Part shown: piece after piece, positions 28,209 through 36,523 of the stretch
How positions within the stretch are numbered: position 1 is the stretch's first letter
Layout of the letters: every line of letters starts with the position of its first letter
Assembly (NCBI GenBank): GCA_964392065.1
Contig: CAYMOG010000003.1
Coordinates: 1-64,000, forward strand
Origin: JASBZA01 sp964392065
Lineage (GTDB): Bacteria > Bacillota > Clostridia > Saccharofermentanales > Fastidiosipilaceae
Direction: 5' to 3'
DNA: 64,000 nucleotides
Notes under the pieces: model-generated
Seen by the model: the letters and a program-made list of their open reading frames with translations, nothing else
Told to the model about the DNA's origin: nothing
Database searches by the model: none
Program-made: the position numbers and the translations under genes

Positions 28209-28652
28209 TTATAGAGATTCTACATGAACAATTATATTACATGATACTTCATTATGAAGCTTCAACTCAGCCTCAGTAGAACCAATATTCTTCAGATCAT
28301 GCTTCAGCGTTATGTGTCTCTTGTCCACTTCGTATCCAGCTTCGGCCAAAGCAGCTGCTACATCAATTGAAGTAAGTGCACCATACAATCTACCTTGTTC
28401 ACCACTCTTCTTTTTAACTGTAAACGTTTTACCTTCTAACACATTAGCAAGTTCCTTGGCTTCTTCTAAAATTCTGTTCGATTCTGCTATCTGTGCGCCT
28501 TGTTTAAGTTTCAACTCATTTAACTTACCACTATTAGCTTCCACTGCAAGATTTTTCTTAAATAAGAAGTTATTGGCATATCCTTTGCTCACTTCAACAA
28601 TTTCATCTTTTTTACCTAACTTCTTAACATCTTCTAATAAAATCACTTTCAT
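28209..28652 (-). CDS. rplI: 50S ribosomal protein bL9
   Basis: bL9 is a large-subunit protein near the L1 stalk. The 147 residues carry the N-terminal signature MKVILLEDVKKLGKKDEIVEV and GYANNFLFKKNLA, a connecting helix, and the C-terminal domain beginning around EGKTFTVKKKSG. It is the first gene of the rplI-dnaB-tilS-hpt-ftsH unit, behind the rpsR terminator, with an AGGAGG site before the ATG. Confidence 0.96.
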   Translation of the reverse strand: MKVILLEDVKKLGKKDEIVEVSKGYANNFLFKKNLAVEANSGKLNELKLKQGAQIAESNRILEEAKELANVLEGKTFTVKKKSGEQGRLYGALTSIDVAAALAEAGYEVDKRHITLKHDLKNIGSTEAELKLHNEVSCNIIVHVESL

Positions 28653-28725
28653 AAAATATCCTCCTGTGATTTTCTATTTTACCATAGGAAACACAAGTGT
28701 ATCGCAAACTAAACACAAGCAATAC

Positions 28726-28769
28726 AAACAAAAAAACCTGACAACATAGTTTCCTATGTCATCAGGTTT
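28726..28769 (-). terminator. Terminator of the rpsF-ssb-rpsR operon
   Basis: On the minus strand a long stem (AAACCTGAtgACATAG with CTATGTtgTCAGGTTT, loop GAAA) is followed by a T run. It separates rpsR from rplI. Confidence 0.88.
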
Positions 28770-28791
28770 ATAATCGTCTTGCTGTTAAGTA

Positions 28792-29031
28792 TTAATTCTC
28801 TGTATATGGGAGAATGGCAACGTGACGAGCTCTCTTGATTGCAGTGGTCAACTTACGTTGATGTTTAGCACAGGTACCACTCATTCTTCTAGGAAGAATT
28901 TTTCCATTTTCAGAGATAAACTTACGTAATTTGCCACCATCTTTATAATCTATGTGTTCAATATGATCTGCACAGAAGGCACAAACCTTACGTCTTGTTC
29001 TCTTACGATTGAAATTTCTATTATCAGCCAT
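28792..29031 (-). CDS. rpsR: 30S ribosomal protein bS18
   Basis: bS18 binds bS6 on the platform of the small subunit. The 79 residues show KRTRRKVCAFC, YKDGGKLRKFIS, GKILPRRMSGTCAKHQRKLT. The pattern CxxC plus CxxH marks the zinc-binding (C+) form. It is the last gene of the conserved rpsF-ssb-rpsR operon, followed by a strong terminator. Confidence 0.97.
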   Translation of the reverse strand: MADNRNFNRKRTRRKVCAFCADHIEHIDYKDGGKLRKFISENGKILPRRMSGTCAKHQRKLTTAIKRARHVAILPYTEN

Positions 29032-29050
29032 AATCTTTTTCCTTTCTTAA

Positions 29051-29530
29051 TTATAGGTCGAAAGGCAAGGCAGTTTCATCATCAGGTGCTTCAAAAAAAC
29101 CATCGGAGAAGTCGTCATTTGTATTACGACTTGGTGCAGAAGTATTCTGATTGTTCTGAGTATTCTGATAACTATTATTGTTTGAACGATTATAGTTCCC
29201 ACCAGAATTTTCAGATTTGCTATCCGCAAAGTATACTTCATCTGCAATAATTTCAGTCATATAACGTCTATTGCCATGTTCATCATCCCAATGTCTTACT
29301 TGAATACTGCCTACTAAAGCAATTCTTTGGCCTTTTTGGAAATATTTACCTACAAATTCTGCAGTTTGTCTCCAAGCCACGACAGGGATGAAATCTGCTT
29401 CTCTCTCCCCTTGTTGATTCTTGAACCTACGATCTACCGCTACGGTAAAACTACAGACGCTTACACCGTTGTTAGTGCTCTTCAGTTCTGGATCCTTTGT
29501 CAAGCGACCCATTAGTATTGCTTTATTCAT
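29051..29530 (-). CDS. ssb: Single-stranded DNA-binding protein
   Basis: SSB coats single-stranded DNA in replication and repair. The 159-residue protein has an N-terminal OB fold (MNKAILMGRLTKDPELKST, FIPVVAWRQTAEFVGKYFQKGQ), a Gly/Asn/Gln/Ser-rich linker (about residues 108-145), and an acidic interaction tip DDETALPFDL. The tip has LPF followed by two extra residues rather than ending in the usual DIPF. It lies between rpsF and rpsR. Confidence 0.96.
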   Translation of the reverse strand: MNKAILMGRLTKDPELKSTNNGVSVCSFTVAVDRRFKNQQGEREADFIPVVAWRQTAEFVGKYFQKGQRIALVGSIQVRHWDDEHGNRRYMTEIIADEVYFADSKSENSGGNYNRSNNNSYQNTQNNQNTSAPSRNTNDDFSDGFFEAPDDETALPFDL

Positions 29531-29556
29531 GTTTACCTGCCTTTCGTTCTTACGAA

Positions 29557-29853
29557 CTAATTCTCTTCTGTTACTGCGACAATCATGTAGCGCATGACAC
29601 CATTAGTAATTTCCAATTGACTTTCAATTTCACGTGGAACTTCTGGTGCAGCAGTAAAGAGTACAACACAATAATCACCTTCTGTTTGGTCTTCGATTTC
29701 ATAAGCTAAACGCTTACGACCCCAATGATCTACAGAATCAACAGTACCTTCGCTTCTTGTAATAAGAGTTTGAATTCTCTCATGTAAAGCACTGTTAGTC
29801 TCCTCATCAAGTGTAGGAGAAAGGATATAGATTAACTCATACTTTCTGGACAT
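29557..29853 (-). CDS. rpsF: 30S ribosomal protein bS6
   Basis: bS6 forms the platform heterodimer with bS18. The 98 residues match the family: MSRKYELIYILSPTLDEE, VDHWGRKRLAYEI, GDYCVVLFTA and a C-terminal RYMIV segment. A strong AAAGGAGGTG site precedes the ATG. It is the first gene of the operon. The leader contains a hairpin that could be the S6:S18 feedback element known for this operon in other bacteria. Confidence 0.97.
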   Translation of the reverse strand: MSRKYELIYILSPTLDEETNSALHERIQTLITRSEGTVDSVDHWGRKRLAYEIEDQTEGDYCVVLFTAAPEVPREIESQLEITNGVMRYMIVAVTEEN

Positions 29854-29879
29854 GTCTTCACCTCCTTTTGGACTTACGA

Positions 29880-29905
29880 CCTTACGCCATCTGCATAAAG
29901 TAAGG
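29880..29905 (-). promoter_or_regulatory. Leader hairpin upstream of rpsF
   Basis: In the roughly 65-nt leader, CCTTAC and GTAAGG form a 6-bp stem around a 14-nt loop, just upstream of the ribosome site. Autoregulation of rpsF by bS6:bS18 through an mRNA structure is known in bacteria; whether this hairpin is that element is inference. Confidence 0.35.
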
Positions 29906-29926
29906 ACTGCTATTAATAGCTTGAAT

Positions 29927-29955
29927 AGTTTAGCAAAGTGTCATCGGAAAATCAA
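29927..29955 (-). promoter_or_regulatory. Promoter of rpsF-ssb-rpsR
   Basis: On the minus strand the -35 TTGATT, 17-nt spacer and -10 TAAACT are preceded by TGC (extended -10). It gives a leader of about 65 nt before rpsF. Confidence 0.6.
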
Positions 29956-29983
29956 ACGTCTTTAGCTAATATTGATACTAATT

Positions 29984-31060
29984 TTAAGATTTTGCATTAC
30001 TTGCTTTGGATAATCGATTCATATAGGCAGCACCTACTCCATCTAAACTGAGTGCTTCAACGAAAATAGCATTTGCACCTAATCGGTCGAAATGGCGAAA
30101 AGCTGCAAACAATCCCTTACCTGCTTCTTCTTGAACAGTATAGTTCTCTTCATCAGCAAAAGTTAGAACATGCTCATAATTAAGAAGTTTATTTGCATCT
30201 TTTAATGCACTTAATAAATTTTCCGAAATATAAAACGCACTTCGAATATTTATGAGTTCTAGTTTCTCATAGTGTTCCAAACCTTTAACTTTCTCATTAA
30301 TTGAATCACCTTCTAGAATGAAGACTTTAGCTTTTGGAGCATAATGTTTATATTTCATGCCTGGAGCCCTCGCTTCTGAAACTTCATCCCCTCTGTATGA
30401 CTGTTTTATAGTAAGTTTAATTTGTGCTTCTTCTAGACATGATGCAATTGCTTGTTTACTGATGCTTCCCGGTCTAAGTATTTCCAAAACACCATCCTTC
30501 CATGAAACAATTGTAGATTCCAGTCCGAATCTAGAGTCTCCTGCAGCCAGGATATAAGGAACTTTGCCTGCTAAGTCTTCGTAGCAATCATGAGCATTGG
30601 TCGGTGATGGTCTACCACTTAAGTTAGCAGAAGGGGCTGCAATCCCTGTTCCAACTTCATTAATGAGAGCTTGGGCTACGGGATGAGAAGGAATCCTTAC
30701 GCCTATGGTATCCATACCTGCTGTTGCAATAGTCTCAATATGATCTGCCTTGCGCATAATGAGGGTAAAAGGCCCTGGGCAAAAGCACCTTGTAAGCGTT
30801 TCAGCTACTATATCCCATTCCTTGTAATAAGATTTCATGCGCATAATATCAGACTCATGAATAATCAATGGATTATCAAGTGGTCTTCCCTTGATGCGAA
30901 AAATATCATGAATAGCTTCGGAATTATTCCAAACCGCTCCCAAGCCATAGACCGTTTCTGTTGGGAATGCAACAACTTGACCTTCTCTTAAGGCAATAGC
31001 GGCTTTCGCTAAGCCTTCTATGTCTGTTTTATCTTCTAAATCTATGATGCTCGTATGCAA
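29984..31060 (-). CDS. L-threonylcarbamoyladenylate synthase (Sua5 type)
   Basis: This enzyme makes threonylcarbamoyl-AMP for the t6A37 modification of ANN-decoding tRNAs. The 358 residues contain the YrdC domain (VVAFPTETVYGLGAVW, KGRPLDNPLIIH, TIGVRIPSHPVAQAL, PSANLSGRPSPTNA) and a C-terminal Sua5 domain after the linker RAPGMKYKHYAPKA, so this is the long Sua5 form rather than short TsaC. The start is TTG at 31060, with GGAG 6 nt upstream and one base after the prfA stop. prfA and this gene are clearly co-translated. Confidence 0.94.
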   Translation of the reverse strand: MHTSIIDLEDKTDIEGLAKAAIALREGQVVAFPTETVYGLGAVWNNSEAIHDIFRIKGRPLDNPLIIHESDIMRMKSYYKEWDIVAETLTRCFCPGPFTLIMRKADHIETIATAGMDTIGVRIPSHPVAQALINEVGTGIAAPSANLSGRPSPTNAHDCYEDLAGKVPYILAAGDSRFGLESTIVSWKDGVLEILRPGSISKQAIASCLEEAQIKLTIKQSYRGDEVSEARAPGMKYKHYAPKAKVFILEGDSINEKVKGLEHYEKLELINIRSAFYISENLLSALKDANKLLNYEHVLTFADEENYTVQEEAGKGLFAAFRHFDRLGANAIFVEALSLDGVGAAYMNRLSKASNAKS

Positions 31061-31061
31061 T

Positions 31062-32150
31062 TTAAGCTCCAGTATTCTCTACTAATTGTTGTGCACGTTG
31101 TGCAGCACTCAAGGCATCTGTTAATGGTGAAACATTTCCACTTAAGATATCATCCAATTTATATAATGTTAAATTAATGCGATGATCCGTAACACGTCCT
31201 TGAGGATAGTTATAAGTGCGAATTCTCTCTGAACGATCGCCCGTACCCACCTGTGATTTCCTATCTCCAGCAATGGCGCTGGAACGTTTCTCATCTTCTA
31301 TTTCTTGAAGTCTTGCACGTAATACGCGCATAGCTTTATCTCTATTTTTATGTTGCGAACGCTGATCTTGACAAGTCACTACTACTCCAGAAGGTAAATG
31401 GGTAATACGGATTGCAGAAGATGTTTTATTAACATGTTGTCCACCTGCACCTGATGCGCGATACGTATCAATCTTCAAATCCTTAGGATCTATAGCAATA
31501 TCAAATTCATCTACTTCTGGCATAACAGCAACCGTCACCGTAGACGTATGAATTCGGCCACCTGATTCCGTTTCAGGAACACGTTGTACTCTATGAACAC
31601 CACTTTCGAATTTGAATTTACTGTAAGCACCCTTGCCTGCAATAATATAACTAATCTCCTTATACCCTCCGATTTCATTTGGGCTCTCGTCAACAACTTC
31701 TAAATTGAAACCGTTTTGCTCCGCATAGGAAGAATACATAGAAAACAAATCACTGGCAAATAAAGCCGCTTCATCACCACCTGCTCCTCCTCGGATTTCC
31801 ATGATAATATCTTTATCATCTCTTGGATCTTTGGGCTGTAAGAGGATAAGTAACTGTTCTTCTAAGTTGGTTTCAGATTCTTTGGCCTCTGATAATTCCA
31901 TTTTTGCCAATTCAACCATTTCTTCATCCGCCGAGGAGTCCTCGAGAATTTCCAAACAATCTTCTTTTGTTTGCACAGCTTGAAGATATTGATCAAAACA
32001 CTCTACTAATGGTGTTAAATCCGAAGACTCTTTTACAACATCTAGATAACGTTCTTGATTATTCATAATATCCGGATCAGACATCTGGGTTTGTAATTCA
32101 TCATAACGTTGTCGCATTTGTTTTAATTTATTTAATGTAATTTCTTGCAT
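31062..32150 (-). CDS. prfA: Peptide chain release factor 1
   Basis: RF1 recognises UAA and UAG stop codons and triggers peptide release. The 362 residues show the RF1-type anticodon-like tripeptide region RVQRVPETESGGRIHTS and the catalytic GGQ motif in GAGGQHVNKTSSAIRI. The Gln of GGQ is the target of PrmC, encoded two genes upstream. The operon order prmC-DUF951-prfA-sua5 is logical for translation termination and tRNA modification. Confidence 0.97.
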   Translation of the reverse strand: MQEITLNKLKQMRQRYDELQTQMSDPDIMNNQERYLDVVKESSDLTPLVECFDQYLQAVQTKEDCLEILEDSSADEEMVELAKMELSEAKESETNLEEQLLILLQPKDPRDDKDIIMEIRGGAGGDEAALFASDLFSMYSSYAEQNGFNLEVVDESPNEIGGYKEISYIIAGKGAYSKFKFESGVHRVQRVPETESGGRIHTSTVTVAVMPEVDEFDIAIDPKDLKIDTYRASGAGGQHVNKTSSAIRITHLPSGVVVTCQDQRSQHKNRDKAMRVLRARLQEIEDEKRSSAIAGDRKSQVGTGDRSERIRTYNYPQGRVTDHRINLTLYKLDDILSGNVSPLTDALSAAQRAQQLVENTGA

Positions 32151-32153
32151 GCT

Positions 32154-32360
32154 TTAATCCTCAATTTCCGGTTTAATTATTTCTTTGGTTGCTTTTTCCA
32201 GTTTGCGTCTTGGGAGTCTTAGTTGATGGCCACACGTTTCACATCGCAGTACAACTTCTTGGCTAACACGTTGTACTTCCCAAACAAAACCTCCACACGG
32301 GTGCTTTTTTCGCATTTTAACGTGTTCTCCAACTTGATAAGGGTATAAATTAAAGTCCAT
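32154..32360 (-). CDS. DUF951 family protein
   Basis: This 68-residue protein has the DUF951 pattern: VGEHVKMRKKHPCGGFVWEV, then CETCGHQLRLPRRKLEK. The CGG and CxxCG cysteines suggest a small metal-binding fold. The family is found in Firmicutes and has no established function. It sits between prmC and prfA, 3 nt and 1 nt from its neighbours, so it is co-expressed with release-factor genes. Confidence 0.85.
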   Translation of the reverse strand: MDFNLYPYQVGEHVKMRKKHPCGGFVWEVQRVSQEVVLRCETCGHQLRLPRRKLEKATKEIIKPEIED

Positions 32361-32361
32361 T

Positions 32362-33252
32362 TCACACTCCTTCTTCTAGGATAAACATACTTACTCTAGG
32401 ACGCTCACTTAAATCCTTATAATTTCCTATCCATTTCCAAGCACGAAAATCCTTACTTAGAGAGAATAGTTGATCTGCTTGTTTGTAGCCATGTTCTATC
32501 AACATAGGAGTTTTCGTTGGAAGTACTTCTTGGCCTTCTTGAAGCATTCTTCGAATCAAATCCAAACCCTCTGCTCCTGAAGCCAGAGCTAATTCAGGTT
32601 CATAACGCCCCAAATGGGATTTCTTAAATTCCTCGTCACTAAGATAAGGCGGGTTAGAAACCACAAGATTATGCACTTTTGTCTCATAATACTCAGGCCA
32701 TAAATCTTGCTGTTCGACGGAAATGAACGTATCTAATTGATGTAATTTAATATTCTTACGAGCCAATTCTACTGCATCACCAGAAATATCTGTAGCTGTA
32801 ATGTGAAATCTTTCAAACCCTTGGCTACGTAAGGATTCGGCCAAAGCAATACTTATGCAAGCTGTCCCTGTACATAGATCCAATATACAGATTTCTTCAT
32901 TCTGTTTTACATTCGCAGTTAAAAATTCAAAAGCTTTTTCTACAAGAATTTCAGTATCTGGTCTAGGAATTAAAACATTTTCTCCTGTAAGAATTTTCAA
33001 GCCATTGAAATACGTATAACCTAGTATTCGCGCCATAGGTTCACCGGTAACTAAGCGTGATACACAATGCTCTAGAGTTTTCAAAGTATCTTCCGAAAGA
33101 TTTGTACTCCACAATTTATTTTTTGTGATACCTGTAATTTCTTCAAGCAAATACTCCAGATCAGATTTTGCCCAGAAGACATCTAAATCCTTATAGAATA
33201 CACTCCTTTGTAGAGTAAGTGTATGCTTCTTAATCCATTCTAAACCCGTCAC
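32362..33252 (-). CDS. prmC: Release factor glutamine methyltransferase
   Basis: PrmC methylates the Gln of the GGQ motif in RF1/RF2. The SAM-binding fold shows ILDLCTGTACISIALAE, ITATDISGDAVELARKN and the catalytic VVSNPPYLSDEE (NPPY). The open frame extends to an ATG at 33306, but that part overlaps the rpmE terminator hairpin and T run. Translation from GTG at 33252 gives 296 residues, close to family length, and starts at the expected helical domain. The start is therefore inferred, and the ribosome site before this GTG is weak. prfA lies two genes downstream. Confidence 0.85.
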   Translation of the reverse strand: MTGLEWIKKHTLTLQRSVFYKDLDVFWAKSDLEYLLEEITGITKNKLWSTNLSEDTLKTLEHCVSRLVTGEPMARILGYTYFNGLKILTGENVLIPRPDTEILVEKAFEFLTANVKQNEEICILDLCTGTACISIALAESLRSQGFERFHITATDISGDAVELARKNIKLHQLDTFISVEQQDLWPEYYETKVHNLVVSNPPYLSDEEFKKSHLGRYEPELALASGAEGLDLIRRMLQEGQEVLPTKTPMLIEHGYKQADQLFSLSKDFRAWKWIGNYKDLSERPRVSMFILEEGV

Positions 33253-33265
33253 AGTAAATTTCCCA

Positions 33266-33299
33266 ATAAAAAAAGGATTGCCTGAAAAAGACAACCCTT
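33266..33299 (-). terminator. Terminator of rpmE, inside the longest prmC frame
   Basis: On the minus strand AAGGGTTGTC and GGCAATCCTT form a 10-bp stem (two G-T pairs) with loop TTTTTCA, followed by TTTTTTATT. It begins about 20 nt after the rpmE stop. Confidence 0.8.
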
Positions 33300-33319
33300 G
33301 CTTCATTTTCTTATGAGAC

Positions 33320-33526
33320 CTAATTGCCTCTATTGTTTCTTCTTCTATTAAATTTATCTACACGACCACCTGTGTCAATAAGCTTCTGTTTACCTGTATA
33401 GAACGGATGACATTTACTACAAATATCAATATTCATACTAGAAACTGTGGAACGTGTCTCAAATGTTTCTCCACAAGCACAACTTACTACACATTTCTTA
33501 TACTCTGGATGTATTGCTTCTTTCAT
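33320..33526 (-). CDS. rpmE: 50S ribosomal protein bL31, zinc form
   Basis: bL31 bridges the two ribosomal subunits. The 68 residues show MKEAIHPEYKKCVVSCACG, STVSSMNIDICSKCHPFYTG and GGRVDKFNRR. The CxC and CxxC cysteines mark the zinc-containing C+ paralog. It has its own consensus promoter, a structured leader and a terminator, so it is a monocistronic unit between rho and prmC. Confidence 0.97.
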   Translation of the reverse strand: MKEAIHPEYKKCVVSCACGETFETRSTVSSMNIDICSKCHPFYTGKQKLIDTGGRVDKFNRRRNNRGN

Positions 33527-33549
33527 AATCTTTCTCTCCTAACAGAATT

Positions 33550-33581
33550 CTGACGCGTATGGTTTCACCTACGTATGTCAG
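33550..33581 (-). promoter_or_regulatory. Structured rpmE leader
   Basis: The rpmE leader contains a hairpin: CTGAC/GTCAG at the base, then CGTA/TACG and GGT/ACC with small bulges and a GAA loop. It lies about 24 nt upstream of the start. Several bacterial rpmE genes have autoregulatory leaders; equivalence here is inference. Confidence 0.4.
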
Positions 33582-33601
33582 ATCGGTTTATTAACTTAAC
33601 T

Positions 33602-33631
33602 ATTATAACAAACTATTCATGTAATTGTCAA
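33602..33631 (-). promoter_or_regulatory. Consensus promoter of rpmE
   Basis: The minus strand carries a perfect -35 TTGACA, an 18-nt spacer and a perfect -10 TATAAT preceded by TTTGT. It is located directly after the rho stop codon. Confidence 0.8.
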
Positions 33632-33642
33632 TACTAAATAAT

Positions 33643-35463
33643 CTAATATGAATGCCTTAGATATTTTCCTCCACCATTCCCTACAGAGTTACCTCCTGAA
33701 CCTAATCTATCAGAGCTATTCCCTATCTGATCAAGAACTTTTTGATCTTTTAACGACATGTTGAGCGATTCAATTAAATGCTCATTATCATGCGTTTTTA
33801 ATAAGAGATTGATGATTAGTTCCGTGACATTAGAAGTATCCAGTTGGCCAAAGGCCTTGCGCACACCCCATACCGCTTCTAATTCTTTTTCATTTAACAA
33901 TTTATCTTCTCGTCTCGTGCTGGAACGATTAATATCAATAGCAGGGAAAATTCTTTTCTCGGATAATTTTCGGTCTAATACGACTTCCATGTTACCGGTT
34001 CCTTTGAATTCTTCGAAAATAACTTCATCCATTCTGGAACCCGTTTCTACAAGGGCTGTAGCTACGATTGTTAAGCTCCCACCATTTTCAATATTTCTTG
34101 CCGCACCGAAGAAGCGTTTCGGATGATGTAAGGCTCCTGGGTCTAGACCACCCGACAAAGTTCTTCCAGTAGGTGTAATCGTTAAGTTATAAGCTCTTGC
34201 CATGCGAGTCATTGAATCCAATAAAATAACTACATCTTGTCCCATTTCAACGAGACGTTTAGCTCTTTCAAGAACTAATTCGGTAATTTTCACGTGATTT
34301 TCCGGAGTTTTATCGAAAGTAGAATAAACAACTTCTCCATTAATACGTCTTTGCATATCTGTAACTTCTTCAGGTCTCTCATCAATAAGAAGAACAATTA
34401 ATTTTGCAGCAGGATTATTAATTGAAATTGCGTTCGCTATTTTTTGCAAAAGAATCGTTTTACCGGCCTTGGGCGGAGAGACAATCATACCTCTCTGGCC
34501 CTTACCAATAGGGCTAAACAGATCAATAATTCTTGTAGATAATTCTCTTTTGTCCGTTTCTAATTTAAAACGCTCCTCCGCATAAATAGGTGTCAAACGA
34601 TCAAAATGTGGTCTGTAGCCTATTTTATCGGGTTCTAATCCGTTAATTTCCGTAATATAACTAAGGGCATGGTAACGATCTTGTTCTCTTTTGTTTCGGA
34701 CTGAGCCTTTAATATAGTCCCCTGCTCTCAAATTCATTCTACGAATCAATTGAGCAGAAATATAGATATCATTAGGCCCTTGAATATAATTTTCACTTCG
34801 CAAAAATCCATAACCATCAGGCATTAATTCCAAAACACCTTCTCGGGTCTCTAATACTTCATGCTCTTCTTTTTTCTTATTATTCTTAGAATCCTGTTCT
34901 TGTGGACTTTCTTCTTGTGTTTTGTCTTTATTTTTTTGATTATTCTTTGCTCTGGATCTTTTGCTAGCTCTAGGTCTAGCGCTAATATCATCGACTTGAA
35001 TTGTCTCTTCCGATTGAACTGTTTTACTTGAGCTTATATCCTCTTTGGCTTTGGATTTTGTGTCGTCAGATGTTACATTATCTTTTCCAGTCTCAGCTGT
35101 TTCTTTATGAGTGGACTCATCTTGCTCTTCAGATGGCTTTATGTCGGACTTCTTCCGTCGACCTCTCTTGTTTTTCCTAGTCGTTTTTTCTTCAGATGTT
35201 GAATTTTGGGTTTCTACTAAAGGATCCACTTTTTCCAAACGCGGTTCAGAGACTGAAGAATCTTCTACTTTATTTTCTCTAACCTTGGAAAGAGCAGGAG
35301 TTTCTTCTGCAGGATTATTATCCTTGCTCATTTTTTCATTTAAAAAATTCGCAAGATCTGCCTTGCGCATACGCTGTGCTTGACCCACAGGTAAAATACC
35401 TGAAACCCGCACAATTTGAATTAAATCAGCTTTTGACTTAGACGCAAAAATATTATCTGCCAT
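33643..35463 (-). CDS. rho: Transcription termination factor Rho with long disordered insert
   Basis: Rho is the hexameric RNA helicase that terminates transcription. The N-terminal SAP-like domain (residues 1-45) is followed by about 155 residues of Lys, Glu, Ser and Asp-rich low-complexity sequence (46-200). The OB-fold RNA-binding domain (EGVLELMPDGYGFLRS, from 208) and the RecA motor with PKAGKT at 331-336, LLIDERPEEVTDM and LDSMTRMARAYN come next. At 606 residues it is well above the roughly 420 of the basic form; insertions here are known in some Firmicutes and Actinobacteria. The C-terminus is Gly/Asn-rich. Confidence 0.96.
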   Translation of the reverse strand: MADNIFASKSKADLIQIVRVSGILPVGQAQRMRKADLANFLNEKMSKDNNPAEETPALSKVRENKVEDSSVSEPRLEKVDPLVETQNSTSEEKTTRKNKRGRRKKSDIKPSEEQDESTHKETAETGKDNVTSDDTKSKAKEDISSSKTVQSEETIQVDDISARPRASKRSRAKNNQKNKDKTQEESPQEQDSKNNKKKEEHEVLETREGVLELMPDGYGFLRSENYIQGPNDIYISAQLIRRMNLRAGDYIKGSVRNKREQDRYHALSYITEINGLEPDKIGYRPHFDRLTPIYAEERFKLETDKRELSTRIIDLFSPIGKGQRGMIVSPPKAGKTILLQKIANAISINNPAAKLIVLLIDERPEEVTDMQRRINGEVVYSTFDKTPENHVKITELVLERAKRLVEMGQDVVILLDSMTRMARAYNLTITPTGRTLSGGLDPGALHHPKRFFGAARNIENGGSLTIVATALVETGSRMDEVIFEEFKGTGNMEVVLDRKLSEKRIFPAIDINRSSTRREDKLLNEKELEAVWGVRKAFGQLDTSNVTELIINLLLKTHDNEHLIESLNMSLKDQKVLDQIGNSSDRLGSGGNSVGNGGGKYLRHSY

Positions 35464-35688
35464 GTGTACCCCTTAAAGGAAATTAACTCATCGTCTAGCG
35501 ATGGCTTGTGAAATTCTGTAAAAAATAAGAAGAGATAAATAAAAACTTGTAGCCATTAATTCTCTATCAGCTACATTCTATCAAAGATATGAAAAAAAGA
35601 TAGTCCCTTACTCTATTTTTTCCTTAACTTTAGTTAATAGGAGAAAAGCTTTATAATAAACACTATGAAGTCATGAGGGAGGTTTATT

Positions 35689-36522
35689 ATGTTTAAGATA
35701 TTAGCAGCGTTACTAATGCTTATTGATCATTTTGTGTACATCTTCCAAGAAAACTTCACCCCCGAACACTACCTAATAGGTAGAAGCATCGGAAGACTAG
35801 CTTTTCCCATGTTTGCATATGCTTTGGCCAGAGGATACAATCGCACATCCAATGTATTTAGATATTTTCTACGCTTGGCATGTTTTGCCCTTCTAACTCA
35901 GCTTCTCTTCAACCAAACAACTTCAGCACTACAATATGCAAGATTTAATTTTTATAATGTTCTAATCACCTTTACCCTAGCCTTTGCTATTCTAATCGGC
36001 ATGGATCTAATCGAAAACTCAAGCTTAGATATGATGATTAATTTGAGACCCTTAACGAGTGAAGGAGAAATTACAAAGCGTTTTAGTCCCGGTGGTATTA
36101 CACTCCCTCGTAATATAGGTATAGTTCTCGGAATTCTAGTAATTCTACTATCCATTATCGTTTGTATAGCGCTAGACCCCGATTATTCCCTCTATGGCAT
36201 CGTTACCGTAGTCATATTCCAACGCATAGATCGCATTGAAGAACCATATAAAAGCACATTGCGTAAGGATCTCAAACGTCGAAGATGGCTATTTTGCTTC
36301 ATCGCCTTCGCTTTACTTAACCTTTCTTATGCATTGGCTTTGGTATCCACCTACGGAAATCAATATTCTTCATGGATACAGGCAATATCAACAGGTGCTG
36401 TCGTTTTCTTTCCCATATACGAAAGTAGCAAGAAGCCCAAACAATGGGAGAAGTATTTTTTCTATAGTTTCTATCCAATCCACTTTGTACTTTTACTATA
36501 CTTAAGATCCATTATCCTCTAA
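35689..36522 (+). CDS. TraX-family integral membrane protein
   Basis: The N-terminus, MFKILAALLMLIDHFVYIF and GRSIGRLAFPMFAYALARGY, matches the TraX pattern: MxxDH in the first helix, then GRxAFPxFAY. About seven transmembrane helices are visible over 277 residues. F-plasmid TraX acetylates pilin; most chromosomal homologs in Clostridia have no known substrate. Whether it acts on the pilin-like proteins of this window is speculation. It is convergent with the sugar acetyltransferase gene, with 1 nt between stops. The SD is GAGGGAGG. Confidence 0.85.
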   Translation: MFKILAALLMLIDHFVYIFQENFTPEHYLIGRSIGRLAFPMFAYALARGYNRTSNVFRYFLRLACFALLTQLLFNQTTSALQYARFNFYNVLITFTLAFAILIGMDLIENSSLDMMINLRPLTSEGEITKRFSPGGITLPRNIGIVLGILVILLSIIVCIALDPDYSLYGIVTVVIFQRIDRIEEPYKSTLRKDLKRRRWLFCFIAFALLNLSYALALVSTYGNQYSSWIQAISTGAVVFFPIYESSKKPKQWEKYFFYSFYPIHFVLLLYLRSIIL

Positions 36523-36523
36523 A

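Noticed and set aside
28312..28749. A 145-residue plus-strand open frame opposite rplI
   Set aside because: It is antisense to the certain bL9 gene, is rich in Leu/Ser as typical for shadow frames and runs into the rpsR terminator.
33252..33306. The first 18 codons of the longest prmC frame as real coding sequence
   Set aside because: They coincide with a complete terminator hairpin and T run for rpmE, and PrmC proteins usually begin where the shorter GTG start lies.
35689..36522. TraX-like gene as evidence of a conjugative element
   Set aside because: Chromosomal TraX homologs are common, and no relaxase, integrase, direct repeats or other transfer genes are present.
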